A DNA stretch of 64,000 bases from Buddleja alternifolia (lineage: Eukaryota > Streptophyta > Magnoliopsida > Lamiales > Scrophulariaceae), in the NCBI GenBank assembly GCA_019426215.1, contig CM033401.1:18109134-18173133 (forward strand), written 5' to 3'. The position numbers and the translations under genes were made by a program. Shown piece by piece: positions 12,435 to 24,045 of the stretch. The notes beneath the pieces were generated by a model, which saw nothing but the letters and a program-made list of their open reading frames with translations, was not told the origin of the DNA and made no database searches. Each line of letters begins with the position of its first letter. The stretch's first letter is position 1.

Positions 12435-12953
12435 AGGGGTGTACGCGGTCGGATTCGGGCCGTTTTATGGAAAAAATTCAACCCGACCCGATATATGTGG
12501 GTTGACAAAATAACAAACCGATACCGCATAATTATCTTTTCAAACCAAGAGGTTCAGGTCGGTCGGGTTTAATGTATTTAGCGGGCGGTTTCGCGGGTTA
12601 TCGGATTATAATTATGTTACTTTTAGTTTCAACTAGTAAGTAAGAAACTAAATAGCATACTTGTACATTTAATTAAAAAAATTGAGTTAGTGAGAAATAC
12701 AAAAATAAGTGGTGTTATTAAATAAAAATCATATTTATCATGAATTGTAAACTCTAAAATATTAATAAAATTAAATTATTTTATAAGTTTATCATAAAAA
12801 TATACATCTAAATCTCGTTCAAATCAAGTAAATACAATGTTCTTGTTTACTCAAATTAAAAATAAAGTGTGTTACATAAATATGAATAAAAAATCACTCT
12901 TATTAGGGTTTACATATATGCATATATAGTTTTAAGAGTTTTGAGTTAATCTT

Positions 12954-13004
<51 letters not shown>

Positions 13005-13195
13005 TTATGACATATACAATTATCGGTCGGGTGGCGGGTTACAATTATTAAACCCACCACCCGACCCGAAAGTGGAGGGTTGCAATTTTTTCAACCCACC
13101 ACAATTTTTTAATAATTTCAAAACGACGGTTTTCGGGCGGTTCGGGTCGGTTTGAGCTGGTCAGGCGGGTTATGCGGATTTATGTACACCCCTAG
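12435..13195. mobile_element. hAT-like MITE, 761 bp, rich in CGGGTCGGG motifs
   Basis: The element opens AGGGGTGTAC and closes GTACACCCCTAG, an inverted terminal repeat. Both sides carry the 8-bp duplication TTTGAGCT (12427-12434 and 13196-13203), the length expected for hAT elements. Both ends are dense in CGGGTTCGGGC-like words in opposite orientation, so the transcript could fold back. It has no ORF. An (AT)n(AC)n microsatellite lies inside. Confidence 0.8.
12958..13004. repeat. (AT)n(AC)n microsatellite
   Basis: About 15 AT units run directly into about 9 AC units inside the hAT-like MITE. It is a simple repeat prone to length polymorphism. Confidence 0.95.
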
Positions 13196-13810
13196 TTTGA
13201 GCTAAAGAACACTAAATTTGGAGGTCATTTGCTATCTCAAAATTTGAAAAGGACAAAACTGCCAGAGCTGAGTTTATATATGGGAATTGTTGAATTCTCT
13301 CTCTTTGGTGTGTCTTTAAGTTGGAATAAGGTTGAAGACCAAATGGTTAGAGGTATATATAGAATATGAAGGAGGGCTTGAGTGCAATTTCTCATTCATC
13401 TTTTTATTTGCCCATCCCTCCGTTTTTGGGTTCTTTGCAAGATGCACCATAACATATATATTTTTCTACACATGATAGGATGCATGCTTTAAGTCTTACA
13501 ATACACAATATATTTTATAGTAAAAGTCTAATTACAAATTTTTGGGGAACAATTAGCTATCAAAACAAGTAACAAAAATTCATATAGTCAAGTATCGATT
13601 TCTAGAATAGAATGACCTACGAAAATCAAGTATTTCCAAAACAAAATTAGCAAGAAAATATAATTCTTACTCTTCCTTTTATTTACTCCATTTTTCACTT
13701 TTCTTTCTTATTTAACTTGAGCACACATATATATATCTATACACATAAAATGTATACTTTAAAGTCTTAGGCATCACAAATATATTACAATTGAGGGCAT
13801 AATCCTAACA

Positions 13811-14289
13811 GCCACGTCTTAGTAGGATCAAGTACAAGAGGGAATAAGGGGTCCCACTGAGATTCAATTACTCACATAGAGCTGATTCTCCCTGCCTAAA
13901 GAGTGATACCTAGAGAGCTTCCTCATGATGAAAATTTCCCTACTACATTGCAAGGAGATCAAATACCTTTCTTCAAGATGCCTCAGGTGGAAGAAGAACT
14001 GTCAGCATGAGTACCAACGCCAGCCCACCAGTATAAATCATTGCCCGTTTCAACCTTCCACCATCGACCTCTGCCCTTAACTCACCACCAACCTCCACTA
14101 TTACCACCACCAACATCCGCCCATCCTTGGGGTTCCCATTTGTGGTGGTGGAAGATTTGGATGGTGATGGGGTGGATGGGTTTGGGTGGTGGATAGAGGG
14201 TAGACTAGCAAAAGGGAGATGTGTTTAGATGGTGAGAATAAGTGAAAATTATATTAGGATTAGGATTTTTGAGGAAGAGGATGTGTCGC
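13811..14289. other. Unassigned spacer before the Athila element
   Basis: No intact gene. A short frame near 13909-13991 reads VIPRELPHDENFPTTLQGDQ and continues IPFFKMPQVEEELSA before a stop. It looks protein-like but I do not recognise it. Downstream, CCACCACCAAC-type and GTGGTGGTGG-type stretches (about 14090-14210) could pair as a hairpin. The final GTCGC (14285-14289) is the duplication of the Athila element. Confidence 0.4.
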
Positions 14290-15501
14290 TGATAGGGTTG
14301 GAATTTACATGGTTTAGTCGGATGAAATTGCATGATTTGTGTTCAATTATATGTATAATTTATGCCACAAATGTGTATAATCAGTTTGATATTTGAGTAT
14401 AGGTATAAGTTATTGCAATTCAGGGAAATGAGAAATAATGTGCACGATTAGTGGAAAAATCCGAGAAGTCAGAGTCCAACATTCGAACGTTGAGAGGGAT
14501 TACGCAAGGACGTGGAGTAGTTCAAAACCTGAACGTTATGAGTGTCTAACATTTGAACGCCAGGCAATTCAACGTTCAAATGTGTGTTCCGACAGATCAG
14601 TTTTCGCGTCTTCAAAGTCTGATTCAAAAATGGGGTCTGTCTAATAACTGATATAAAAGAGACAGGACGAAACACAACAAAAAAAAAGGCCGACTTCAGC
14701 AGCCCTAATTCAAGACTTGGAGAGCAAGAAGAAGAAAAACCACAAGAATTCATCTTCAACAATAGGGAGTTCATTAGATTAGAAAATAATATATCTATGA
14801 ATATTTACTGTTATTCTTATTTACTTTTCTTAGTATTTATGAACAAATTCTATCAGACTAAGGCCATGTAAGGCCAGATTTATGATGTTTGATATAGAAA
14901 ATTTGTTATTCGAGTTAATTCTAATGTTTCTATGTGTTATGATTTCTGTGTTTTTACTCCATTCATAAGCTTGATCACCATATGTATATTATTTTGCATA
15001 GTTTGTTTGTTCGAGAGAAAGTAAATTAGGGTACAAAAAAAATCATAATATCATCTAAGTTAGTTGATGCTAAGGATAGCTACATACTCCGGACGCTGTT
15101 AGCAGGGTTTATTTAGAGGGATAAATCTGAATGCAACCAATCTAGTATAGGTTATCATGAGCGAGGGATCCGCGTGATAATTCTCTTAAGGAATTTTCCA
15201 CCATAGCAACATTAGTCTAATAACTTGAAGAACAACATTTATATAGATACAAGTAAATTTGTGCCACTGCATGTGTCTTAGTTGTTTTCTCATCTAATTT
15301 TATATTTTTACCTCATAATCATAATTAATTAGTTTAGTTGCTTTTAGTTATTATTAAATTTTGTTTAGTTCTTGCTGTAAATTCTTGCAAAATTAAAATA
15401 CAAGTCTCTGTGGGTTCAACCTCCTGGACTTAATTGTCCACTTTATTACTACACACGATCTGTTTTCTTGATGTAAAAACACGTGGAGTTCTACCGTGCC
15501 A
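14290..15501 (+). repeat. 5' LTR of the Athila-type element
   Basis: It opens TGATAGGGTTGGAATTTA, matching TGATAGAGTCGGAATTTA at 41089, and ends CTACCGTGCCA next to the primer site. A TATA box (TATAAAA, 14652-14658) marks the promoter; about 170 bp upstream lies the near-palindrome ATTCGAACGTT. Compared with the 3' LTR it lacks a short segment near 15126 and has many substitutions. Confidence 0.92.
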
Positions 15502-15507
15502 AGTTTT

Positions 15508-15525
15508 TGGCGTCGTTGCTTGGGA
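15508..15525 (+). other. Primer-binding site of the Athila-type element (tRNA-Asp type, mutated)
   Basis: TGGCGTCGTTGCTTGGGA differs at three positions from TGGCGCCGTTGCCGGGGA, the complement of the tRNA-Asp 3' end. The intact version is seen in the nested relative at 26829-26846. Confidence 0.8.
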
Positions 15526-15581
15526 TTTGAAACAGACTTTCAATTTTTGATTTTTACTACAAGTTTTTTCAGGTTTGAATA

Positions 15582-16377
15582 ATGGCTACCACCCTTCCGG
15601 ATATGTGTCTTCTTGAAAATCAAACATGTTTACAAAACCTTTTACAAGCTATGCAACCAGCAGCACCAAAGCCTTTGTCTTCCGTTTGAGATAGTCAACT
15701 TCCTCAAGTGCTTATTTTTCTAGGACCGGTTATCCTTCCACCCTTTCACACACCAAATCTTCATATCCCAGATCACCTAATCACTAGGATCGAGAATAAA
15801 CCATTTTCTACTGATCCAAGAGAATCACCATATGATCAGTTGGAAGAGTTCTATGAGATTATGACTGCCATACCGATTATTCCTGCAGATTCCAATGCTA
15901 TTCACTTTCGTTTCTTCCATTTTTCCCTCAAAGATAAAGGAAAAACTTTGTATAGGTCTCTGCCCGCACAATCTATCACAACATGGCAAGATCTGGTTTG
16001 AAGATTCCTGGACAGATTCTTCCCATAGTCAAAGGTTGATAAGTTGCAAGGAAAAATATCAGTGTTTCAGCAAAAAACGAGAGAATCGTTAGCTTCAGTA
16101 TGGGCAAGAATCACAGGAATGATGAGGAGATGCCCAACTCATAATTATTCTCTGAGCAACCTTGTCCAGTACTTTTATGTTGGGGTGCGAACAAGAATAA
16201 AACATTGACTCAATGCTGAAGCTGGTGGTGATTTGCTGGGAGTATATGCTCAGGCCGCTTAGATAAAATTGGAGCAACTAGCAAGGGAAGATGAATTATA
16301 CCCTGAGGATGATTAGGGCTTACCTCCTGATGAAACTTGGAATCTGAGAAAGGAGAATGTAGATTAAATCACTGTAT
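15582..16377 (+). pseudogene. Athila gag, N-terminal and central part, several stops
   Basis: Translation from the ATG at 15582 gives MATTLPDMCLLENQTCLQNL, then a stop near 15687. The retrotransposon-gag domain follows: ENKPFSTDPRESPYDQLEEF, FRFFHFSLKDKGKTLYRSL and SITTWQDLV, then a stop where RFLDRFFP follows, then QQKTRESLASVWARI. Order and spacing match the Athila capsid region. At least five in-frame stops occur and the reading is cut at 16378 by a solo LTR. The same N-terminal block (FPDM.LPENQ) recurs in the nested relative's ORF. Confidence 0.85.
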
Positions 16378-16870
16378 TGTTGGGATCTCGATATGAATCC
16401 CTGAGGATGCCGGCGGAGCAAAAGGTATAAATTTAAAAATTAAACGGCATCCCCAAAATTAGGGCTAGGTACACATGGTACCATCGGATTCAAAAACTAT
16501 CCTAGAGGAGGTTTTCTCGTGTTTACCTCTTGAAGACCAAAAAATAGCAAGGTCTTTTTAAGCAATTCCGTGCTACACCTCTCTGGATTGGATTTGCCTT
16601 AGCGCCCCAAGTGTTGCGTCTCTAAGTTTATCCACACCTTAGCTCGTACCCTCGATTATCTCCACCAGTGCTAGCAAGGAGAATATCGAATTTGGGCTTA
16701 TGAAATGGGTACGAATATATTTTGGAGTTCTTCGTACTCAACAAATGAGTTGGAAGAATATATTGTGAAAGAGGTGGAAGAGAAAAGATGGAGATAATAA
16801 TCCACAACCAAAATTGTGATTAGGTTGGAATAATGAAATTAACTTGATTAAATTGATGAATAAAATATCA

Positions 16871-16906
<36 letters not shown>

Positions 16907-18545
16907 TGAGAGTCCACAAAGATATGGAAACTCACACACTCACAAATACACGCCTAAAATGGGTGTGTATATATACCATATATATATATATATATATTAT
17001 TCTAGTTTCCTTCCATCTTATTTCTCTTCCTTAATCATTTGGATACTTTCCAACTAATTAGATACTTCCATATATTTGATACATATCAAATATATCATAT
17101 CTTATCAAATAAGATATTTCTATATCTTCAATATTTATCCTAATATATATTTATAAGATCTTTCCACATCAGTTAGTTACCTAAGTAATTAGAATAGATC
17201 CTACCAAATATATTATAGGATAGATATATTAAATAAATATATATTTATATATATATATATATATATATAGACTTGGTGAACAAGATAGAATCCTCCACCA
17301 AAATCACACACACATACACGCCTAGCGTGTATTACATATATATATATTTATTTATTTATTTCCACTTTTATATATTAATTAATTAGACCACTAATTCATT
17401 AATTAATCTTTTCCAATTTAATATTCCAATAGTAAATTATATGACTTTTATTACTTAAGACCACTTAATTAATTTATTCCTTTTCCCGATTAATTAATTC
17501 CAATTAATTAATCTCTCCATTAATTCACAAAGAATTAACTAGCCAATAGGTACTACACTAAGTATTGTGTGTGACCCCTTAGACTCATTAACAAGCTAGC
17601 AATAACTCCTTCCAAAGGCTAGATTAATTATTCATAATAATTAACTAGGCCGTGGAATAATTTCACCAATTAACCCAAGACACCTATTGGTTGTGGTTCG
17701 ATCTCTAGCAACGTCGTCACGACTTCCTAGATGTTAACGATGAAAATGCAAACCTCTCCAGATTTTAATCTCTGTGTGAGTCGAATCCCTTCATCTTTTT
17801 CCCATCTAAGACCTAGGGTTTGGCGATGGTCGAAACCCTAATAGCCTCAGAAACTATGACTATGTTGGTTCAACCAATGATCCGGTCTTCTAAGCAGGGA
17901 TCACCAATCCCTCTTATAAGACAATGATCCGGCTAGAGACTTTTCGATCATTCAGTTTCACTCAATAGCATAGGAAATACCAGGTACTCGTGACCATAGA
18001 TAAATACCATCCGACTGTCAATTGTTCCGCTGTAACTACCAAACTATACCTAGCATACACGTTGTATGACTCTCCTGGAGTGCACGTGCATATCAAAGCA
18101 GAGTGGGTAGCACCCTTTCCAATGACATCTCAAGTCTAAGGATTATCTCACACTACGAAAACCGAAGGACTCCAAGTTCGACAGCACCAACGAGGAATCC
18201 TTGCAGGGTCGTTCAATCCCATACCAAAGTATGGATCTTCATGCATGTATTGGCTATAATAACCATCGACAACGGAACGTGTCGACCTCTTGGAAGAGTT
18301 ACACACACGAACAAGTCTTGACAAGGCCAGTGATATCCCACATCTCATAGCCTCTATGAACAGATTTAGGATTACGGTCTTTGAGAGCATTCCATATTTT
18401 TTCCCTGACCGCTCCCCTAACCATGTGTAATCTATAGAATCTTTATCTATACTAACACTAGTTATAACAATAAAGAAGCATTCCGTAATAGGTTTGATAT
18501 AATCTAAATAATAAGAGTGATACAGTGTTAATGTTCAAGCCAACA
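16378..18545 (-). repeat. Copia-type solo LTR (2168 bp), no matching duplication
   Basis: The segment begins TGTTGGGATCTCG and ends AAGCCAACA, so the termini are inverted TGTTGG...CCAACA. Read on the - strand it ends with CGCCGGCATCCTCAGGG and CGAGATCCCAACA. This parallels the end of the copia A LTR (GCGCCGGCATCG...CGATCCTTACA), and its length is close to that LTR. Flanks are TGTAT and GATGG, which do not match, so it may derive from recombination between two insertions. It interrupts Athila gag. It is rich in (TA)n tracts (16875-16905, 16978-17000, 17240-17268). Confidence 0.65.
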
Positions 18546-19187
18546 GATGGCTCGCTGGGCATATAATACTTTCTTGTATTGCATACAAAATCAGAGGAAA
18601 AACTGAGCGGTGATAATGAAACATCTCTCCATGAATCGCGTGAGACACTAGAAGCAAGAAGTGTGAATTCTAAAGCGAAGAACACTGTAAGAATACCACT
18701 AAATGTTATGAAGTTAGAATTATTGGAGCAGTGCAAGGCCATGAGTTTTACGAGTGGAGCAGACAGATCTCATATGATCAGCATGCCCGAACGAGAAACC
18801 TCCAATGTTCGAATGTCATCTGAACAATGTTCATACGTGGACGAGATCAACCTTCAAACGTCGGCAACAAAAAGTCAAGCCAATAAGAATTCATCTCCTT
18901 GTCTTCCTATAGAAATTCGTTTACCCTTTCCTGTAGCTCAAGATAAGAATAGAAAGGAATTTGATGCAAGCTTTCTTAAAGTTTTACAAATACTTCAAGA
19001 AGTGAAGATTAACATACCTTTCATTGATGTTATCTTGCAGATACCCAAGTACATAAAGTTCTTCAAGGATATCTTATCAAATAAGAAGAAATGGCGAGAG
19101 AATGAAACAATATGTCTGACTAGAGAATGCTCAGCAATAGTTCCAATAAGATGCCGGAAAAGCTTCAGGATCCTGGAGTTCTCATGA
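18546..19187 (+). pseudogene. Athila gag C-terminus / start of protease region
   Basis: After the solo LTR the Athila polyprotein resumes. The frame from about 18579 reads through a linker and then the conserved block LPIEIRLPFPVAQDKNRKEF, FLKVLQILQEVKINIPFIDV and YIKFFKDILSNKKKW, ending near CLTRECSAIV. These are the hallmark residues just before the Athila aspartic protease. The frame shifts near 19130, where the next ORF takes over. The linker codes for CCAATGTTCGAATGTC-like DNA, the same near-palindrome found in the LTR. Confidence 0.82.
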
Positions 19188-19930
19188 TCCCATGTACAGT
19201 TGGAAAGCTCACTTTTGATAAAGTGTTATGTGATGCAGGAGCTAGCATAAATCTCCTCCCATATTCTCTCTTCAAGAAATTGGGTCTGTGTAATCCAAAA
19301 CCAACAACCATGTCTCTGCAACTCGCTGATCGATCGGTCAAACATCCTAAGGGAATTATTGAGGATGTGATTGTGCAAGTTGGAAAATTCTACTTCCTAG
19401 TTGATTTTGTAATTCTTGAAATGGAGGAAGATGATGATACACCTCTAATCTTGGGAAGACCCTTCCTAGCCCTAGCTAAAGCAGTCAACGATGCAGCCAA
19501 TGGCAAGCTGACTATGAAAGTAGGAGATGAGCATATCACATTTGATGTTTTTGACATAATGAAGCAACCCCTAGTGTCAGAACACCCTGAATCTACTGAT
19601 ATCATTTATTCGTTGAATACGGGTGAAGCTCCGAGAGACCCACAAGAAGAATCATTTGAGTTGTGTTTCACGGGAACTGGTGACATGGAGCTAGCTGAGG
19701 AAAAAAAGTCTGAACTTGTGTGCAATATCGAAAAACATGCCTTCACTTTTCAAAAGAAGTTTGAGAAATTGGACAGACCACTGTCAAGTGTATCACGACC
19801 ATTTGTCGAAGATCCACCTCTTCTTGAACTCAAGCCTTTGCCAGCACATCTCAAATATATTTTTTTAAACAAGGACAAAACTTTGCCATTAATTATTTCT
19901 TTTTCTCTAACATTAACTCAAGAAGAATAG
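19127..19930 (+). pseudogene. Athila aspartic protease, second frame
   Basis: The ORF opens with the remains of CSAILQ-like sequence and continues LQDPGVLMIPCTVGKLTFDK. The retropepsin-like motif follows (VLCDAGASINLLPYSLFKKLG), then QLADRSVKHPKGIIEDVIVQ and TPLILGRPFLALAKAVNDA, ending VGDEHITFDVF. In Athila elements CDLGAS is the active-site region; here Leu is Ala but the aspartate is kept. Protease would cleave the polyprotein. The tail (ELKPLPAHLKYIFLNKDKTL) leads towards RT before a stop at 19928. Confidence 0.88.
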
Positions 19931-20625
19931 TTAATGGGAGTCTGAGGAGCCATAAGCGAGCTTTTGGATGGAAAATTGAGGATATAAAAGGAATCAATCC
20001 ATCAATCTGCATGCAAAAATTTTAATAGAAGCAACTGCAAAGCCGACTATCAAACCACAAAGGAGGTCAAATCCGAAAATTCAAGAAGTGGTGAAAAAGT
20101 AAGTGATCAAGCTCTTGGATGTCGGGGTCATCTACCCCATATCTGATAGCCAGTGGGTTAGTCCCACCCAAGTAGTTCCAAAAAAAGGAGACAGAACTGT
20201 GATACGTAATGAGAACAATGATTTACTTCAGTCTCTTATTATCATTGGTTATAGAGTATGCATAGATTATCACAAGTTAAATGAATATACTCGTAAAGAT
20301 CATTTTCCCCTTTCCATTGTTGATCAAATGTTAGAAAGGCTAGCTGGGCATGAATATTACTGTTTCTTAGACGGTTATTCTAGATATAAACAAATTGCCA
20401 TTGCACCTGAGAATCAAGAGAAAACTACTTTCACTTGTCCTTATGGCACTTTTGCTTATAGACGAATGCCTTTTGGTTTATGTTATGCCCCAGCCACCTT
20501 TCAAAGATGCATGATGGCTATTTTTCACGATATTGTTGAACAATTCATGAAAATATTTATGAATGATTTTTCTGTATTTGGATCCACTTATGAATTGTGT
20601 TTGCGTAATCTAACATTAGTGTTGC
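19931..20625 (+). pseudogene. Athila reverse transcriptase, N-terminal half, catalytic Asp lost
   Basis: A decayed linker (19931-20102) leads into RT: IKLLDVGVIYPISDSQWVSP, VCIDYHKLNEYTRKDHFPLS, YYCFLDGYSRYKQIAI, FAYRRMPFGLCYAPATFQRC. The catalytic box reads FMNDFSVFG where Athila normally has FMDDFSVFG, so one metal-binding Asp is Asn. A 25-residue insertion (about 20190-20255) splits the segment before CIDY. The frame ends exactly at an L2 solo LTR (duplication GTTGC, 20621-20625) and continues at 28898. Confidence 0.9.
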
Positions 20626-21265
20626 TGTTGGGTTTCGTGTAAAAACTCATAAACGCGGGTGAAGGATTTCAAAAATTTAATTAAAACGCAAAGTGTTCTC
20701 TAATTGCATAATTGAATCTATAATACTTTAACGAATAATTAATCTTACTCGTGGAAGCGAAGTGGTAGGAGAATCCAATTCCTTTTGAAAACTTTGAATC
20801 CACGAACTCCTTGAATTCTCCAATCCTTATGTTCTTCAAGTCTTGATTTCTTGAAGTTGATTGTAGATAAATCCAAACAACGAATCACGTTGCCTCTAAA
20901 TTATCACGCACGAATTAATGATGAAAAATTCCCTACTTCTTGCTCTATAGGGCGACGGCTAGTGTATTATAGAGAGGGGGGATATTTTTCTTCTTCTATT
21001 CTTTTTTGGAGAGTTACAATGAATTGTATCTTTTGTGTTGTATGTCTAGGTTAAAGTGAACAGAAGTCTTTTATACCTCATTGACTTATTGACCAAGACA
21101 AAACAAAAGAGACCACCTTGATCATCTTTCTAGACCTAATGGGCGTCCTCATGGACGCCCCATATGGGGCCTGAAAAATTTTTCTTTCGCTTTTAATTAA
21201 TTCTTTATTCAATTAATAATTTATTTTATCCAATAAATTAATTAATCAATTAAATAAGAAAATTA

Positions 21266-21615
21266 AGGGGTAATTGCTCAAAACCCCCTGTGTTATTTCG
21301 AAAATGCTAAAAAAAAACATTTGTTAACGAAATAGGCTAATCACCCCTATGTGTTCTTAAAAAGTGTGCAAAAAAGCCAAACCCCCATTATAAATTAGCG
21401 CGTTTTTCATGTTTTTCACCTTTATTGACATGGACATTTGTCATTTATATACTCTTCATACTTTATAAAAGGTAGATAGTATTAATTCACCCAAAAAACA
21501 CATATTTTCTTCTATCATTTTAACAAAATTTGGCTTTTTTGCACACTTTTTAGGAACACAGGGGGTTTTATAGCATTTTCGAAATAACACAAGGGGGTTT
21601 TATGCAATCATCCCT
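21266..21615. mobile_element. MITE, 350 bp, with long inverted repeats
   Basis: The left end AGGGGTAATTGCTCAAAACC and the complement of the right end, AGGGATGATTGCATAAAACC, match and extend through CCCCCTGTGTTATTTCGAAA and AAAGTGTGCAAAAAAGCC. AAAATTA flanks both ends (21259-21265 and 21616-21622). It has no ORF. The superfamily is uncertain: the 7-bp duplication fits a shortened Mutator-type duplication. Confidence 0.8.
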
Positions 21616-22366
21616 AAAATTAATTAGATAAATTAATTCATTAATATATTTCTCCAATAAATTAATTAATAATTAATTTTATCCATTTAATTAATTGTCT
21701 TATCCAATAAGTAATTAATTAATTATTTAACTTATCCAATAAATTAAATCTCTCCGAATGAAAATAGAAAATATTTTTCAATTTTCTTCATCAATTCTTT
21801 AGCGCGACTCTTTAGGTTCGTTCCATTTGACAATGAGAGGAAACCAAAGGAAGTGGGTAACACCTAGCCAGTCACGTGGTCCACTTCGTAGCCCATATGA
21901 AATATGAATGAATGGATCATTCCACAACCTTCCAATCATAAATACCGTATATGTACAAACCCTTTGCTCATGTTCCCCGGTCAAGTGAGAGTCACGGTTC
22001 TGTCAAACTCACTAGACTTGACCATATGTATAAATTATAATAATACGAGATCATTGAGATCAATTAAGTGCCTAGCACAATCATCTTTTTTGCTTTGGCC
22101 AACTTTGATCTCTATTTATCTATATTCACATAGGGTACATTCCACTGGCCCATCAAGTCCGCATTTCGAGGTCGACCCCATCATCGGGTGAATTGGGTCT
22201 AACTACTCTAGTGAAAGACTTGACGTCACAAGTGCATCTATAGCCTGATACTTCAGGTCAAAGGTTCACATATACCTATTACGCATAATCAGTTTCGTCA
22301 TTGACAGTCACAGAGTGAAAACCCATATGACAGAACCGATGCGAGTCGTATTCGAGCATATCAGTT

Positions 22367-24045
22367 TGACACGAAAAATCCTTACGTGTATTAAACAGCA
22401 AGTGGACTGGTCGTGTGTAGTAATAAAGTGGACAATAAAGTCCGGGTTGTTGAACCTCAAGGACTTGTATTTTAGTTTATGATTTTAAAGCAATTAAAAA
22501 ACTTAAACTAAAACAAGAATTAACTAAAATATTATGGAAGTAAGATATAAGAAACAAGATGTCGAAATCAAGATAGCTATGGAAGAGAGCAACTAAGACA
22601 CATGTGTTGGCATAAATTAATCAATTTTCACTATAAACATGTTCTCATATTATTAGACTAATGTTGCTTTGGTGGAAAAAATCTTAAATAATTACTACCC
22701 GATTTCTAGGCTGTAATAATCCTATGATTAATTGATGGTTCTCTAGATATGTTTATCCGAGAATCTAACCAACAATCATGCATTCAAGTTCTAGAATTTC
22801 CCCGGATTAATCCGGCTAACTGCACCCGGGAATCTCTACCTATCTCTAGGGGCAATTCCCTATTTTTTACGGATTATGTGATGATCCTCTTTGCACCTTA
22901 AATTACCTTCTCTCGAACGAATAATTTAAGCAATAAATCATGCATATGGTAGCTAAGCATATGATGCATTCAAACTAGATCAAGACACAAAACAACAATA
23001 GAATTAATATGAAAAACACAATTTATAACTCAATTATCATAATTTAGCCTCAACATGGCCTTAGTTCGAAGAATCTATTTCATCATAAAAGATAAAAGAT
23101 AGGAACTTAAATTAAGATTCATATTCATAGACAAAAATAAATCTAAATCTAAGAAACTCCCTCGTATTTTTGATGGTTTGACTTCGATCTTCATCTCTTT
23201 CATGCTTCTTGATTTCTTCACCTTCAAAGGTTCTTGATAATCTTCATGACTAATCTAAGGATGATGAAGATGATGATAGGATGTGTTTAGGCTCCCCCAA
23301 TGGGGAATGTGTTTTCAAGTGTCTTTGTAGGATGACCTCCAATCCTCCTTTTATAGCCAAAAAAATCCATCTACCAAGAACATGTCCTTCCATTCTCTTT
23401 TCTTTCCACCTACCATTCTCTTGCTTTCCATCTACCAAGAATGTAAACTACAATTCTCTTGTTTTCCACCTACCATTCTCTTACTTTCCTCCTACCAAGA
23501 ATGTGAGCTACCATTCTCTTCCTTTCCATCTACCAAGAATGTGAACTACCATTCTCTTGTTTTCCACCTACTAAGAATGGGAGCTGCCACTTTCGTGTTT
23601 TCCAGCGCAGAGATAGTGTTTTATTCATACAATTCTCCACAGACCTCCGAATTGGATGATTCAAGTCCCCATGTAAAGATAAGACATAGCTATAAAGCTT
23701 TGTAGAAGGACACTACGTCAAATTCGATCTCTAAAGTTATCCAAATGGCGTTCCAACGTGGAGATTGTTTCTGATTTGGCGCCCAGGTGTGCGGAAATGG
23801 TACTAAAACATGATCTTGGCTAACTCCAACTTATTTCTTGCTTGTTTGGTCGTGGAGGTGTGAAGCATCTTGGCCTAAACTTGTTTTATACGTCATTTTT
23901 CAGCCCGTTCTTTGATTGTATCCATTTAAGGTCTGAAATCACTTAATGCACGAATTAAATGCACATGTGGAAAGAATCAAGCGATAAATGAACCTAAAAC
24001 ATAAATGGAAAGGGGCTTAAAAACACGTAAAAATGACTCCTATCA
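22367..24045 (-). repeat. 3' LTR of the nested Athila relative
   Basis: It runs from TGACACGAAAAATCC to GACTCCTATCA in + coordinates, so on the - strand TGATAGGAGTC...CGTGTCA. A TATA box (complement TTTTATA at 23349-23355) is followed upstream, at 23380-23590, by tandem blocks containing CACCTACCATTCTCTT. Confidence 0.95.
23349..23590 (-). promoter_or_regulatory. LTR promoter: TATA box with tandem MYB/AC-type repeats
   Basis: On the - strand GGCTATAAAAGGAGG is preceded by 200 bp of imperfect tandem blocks of AGAGAATGGTAGGTGGAAA. Exact CACCTACCA occurs at 23407-23415 and 23467-23475, with single-base variants at 23427, 23488, 23527 and 23563 or nearby. The 5' LTR (27835-28080) carries the same array with three exact copies. 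These blocks lie in U3 just upstream of the TATA box, the usual place of LTR enhancers. MYB binding is inferred from the AC-element core. Confidence 0.65.

Larger units (their letters stand above)
10130..13778. repeat. LTR-like insertion TGTCACACCC...CATCACA with AATAT duplication
   Basis: The insertion starts TGTCACACCC and ends GGCATCACA (TG...CA), with AATAT at 10125-10129 and 13779-13783. Removing it rejoins the L2 LTR exactly. After subtracting the hAT-like MITE inside, about 2.9 kb remain, without coding similarity, primer site or internal LTR copy. A large solo LTR is the simplest reading. The TGTCACACCC start recalls chromovirus (Tekay/Del) LTRs, but orientation and family are not certain. 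A weak repeat of its right end (CTTTAAGTCTTAC) occurs near 13480. Confidence 0.6.
8663..13810 (-). repeat. L2-family LTR, - strand, interrupted by a 3.6-kb insertion
   Basis: 8663-10129 aligns with the - strand L2 solo LTR at about 20868-22366 and 28537-28850. The remaining 32 bases (13779-13810), ending CATAATCCTAACA, give the terminal complement of TGTTAGGATTATG. They are separated by an LTR-like insertion at 10130-13778 flanked by AATAT on both sides. About 240 bp of this LTR are missing on the left and presumably lie beyond the window, past copia A. It is AT-rich with many AATTAATTAA runs and no gene. Confidence 0.7.

Noticed and set aside
23281..23705. ORFs reading FHLPFSCFPSTKN-type repeats (also at 27659-28030)
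   Set aside because: They run across the tandem promoter repeats in U3 of the nested LTRs; the repetition comes from DNA repeats, not from a protein.
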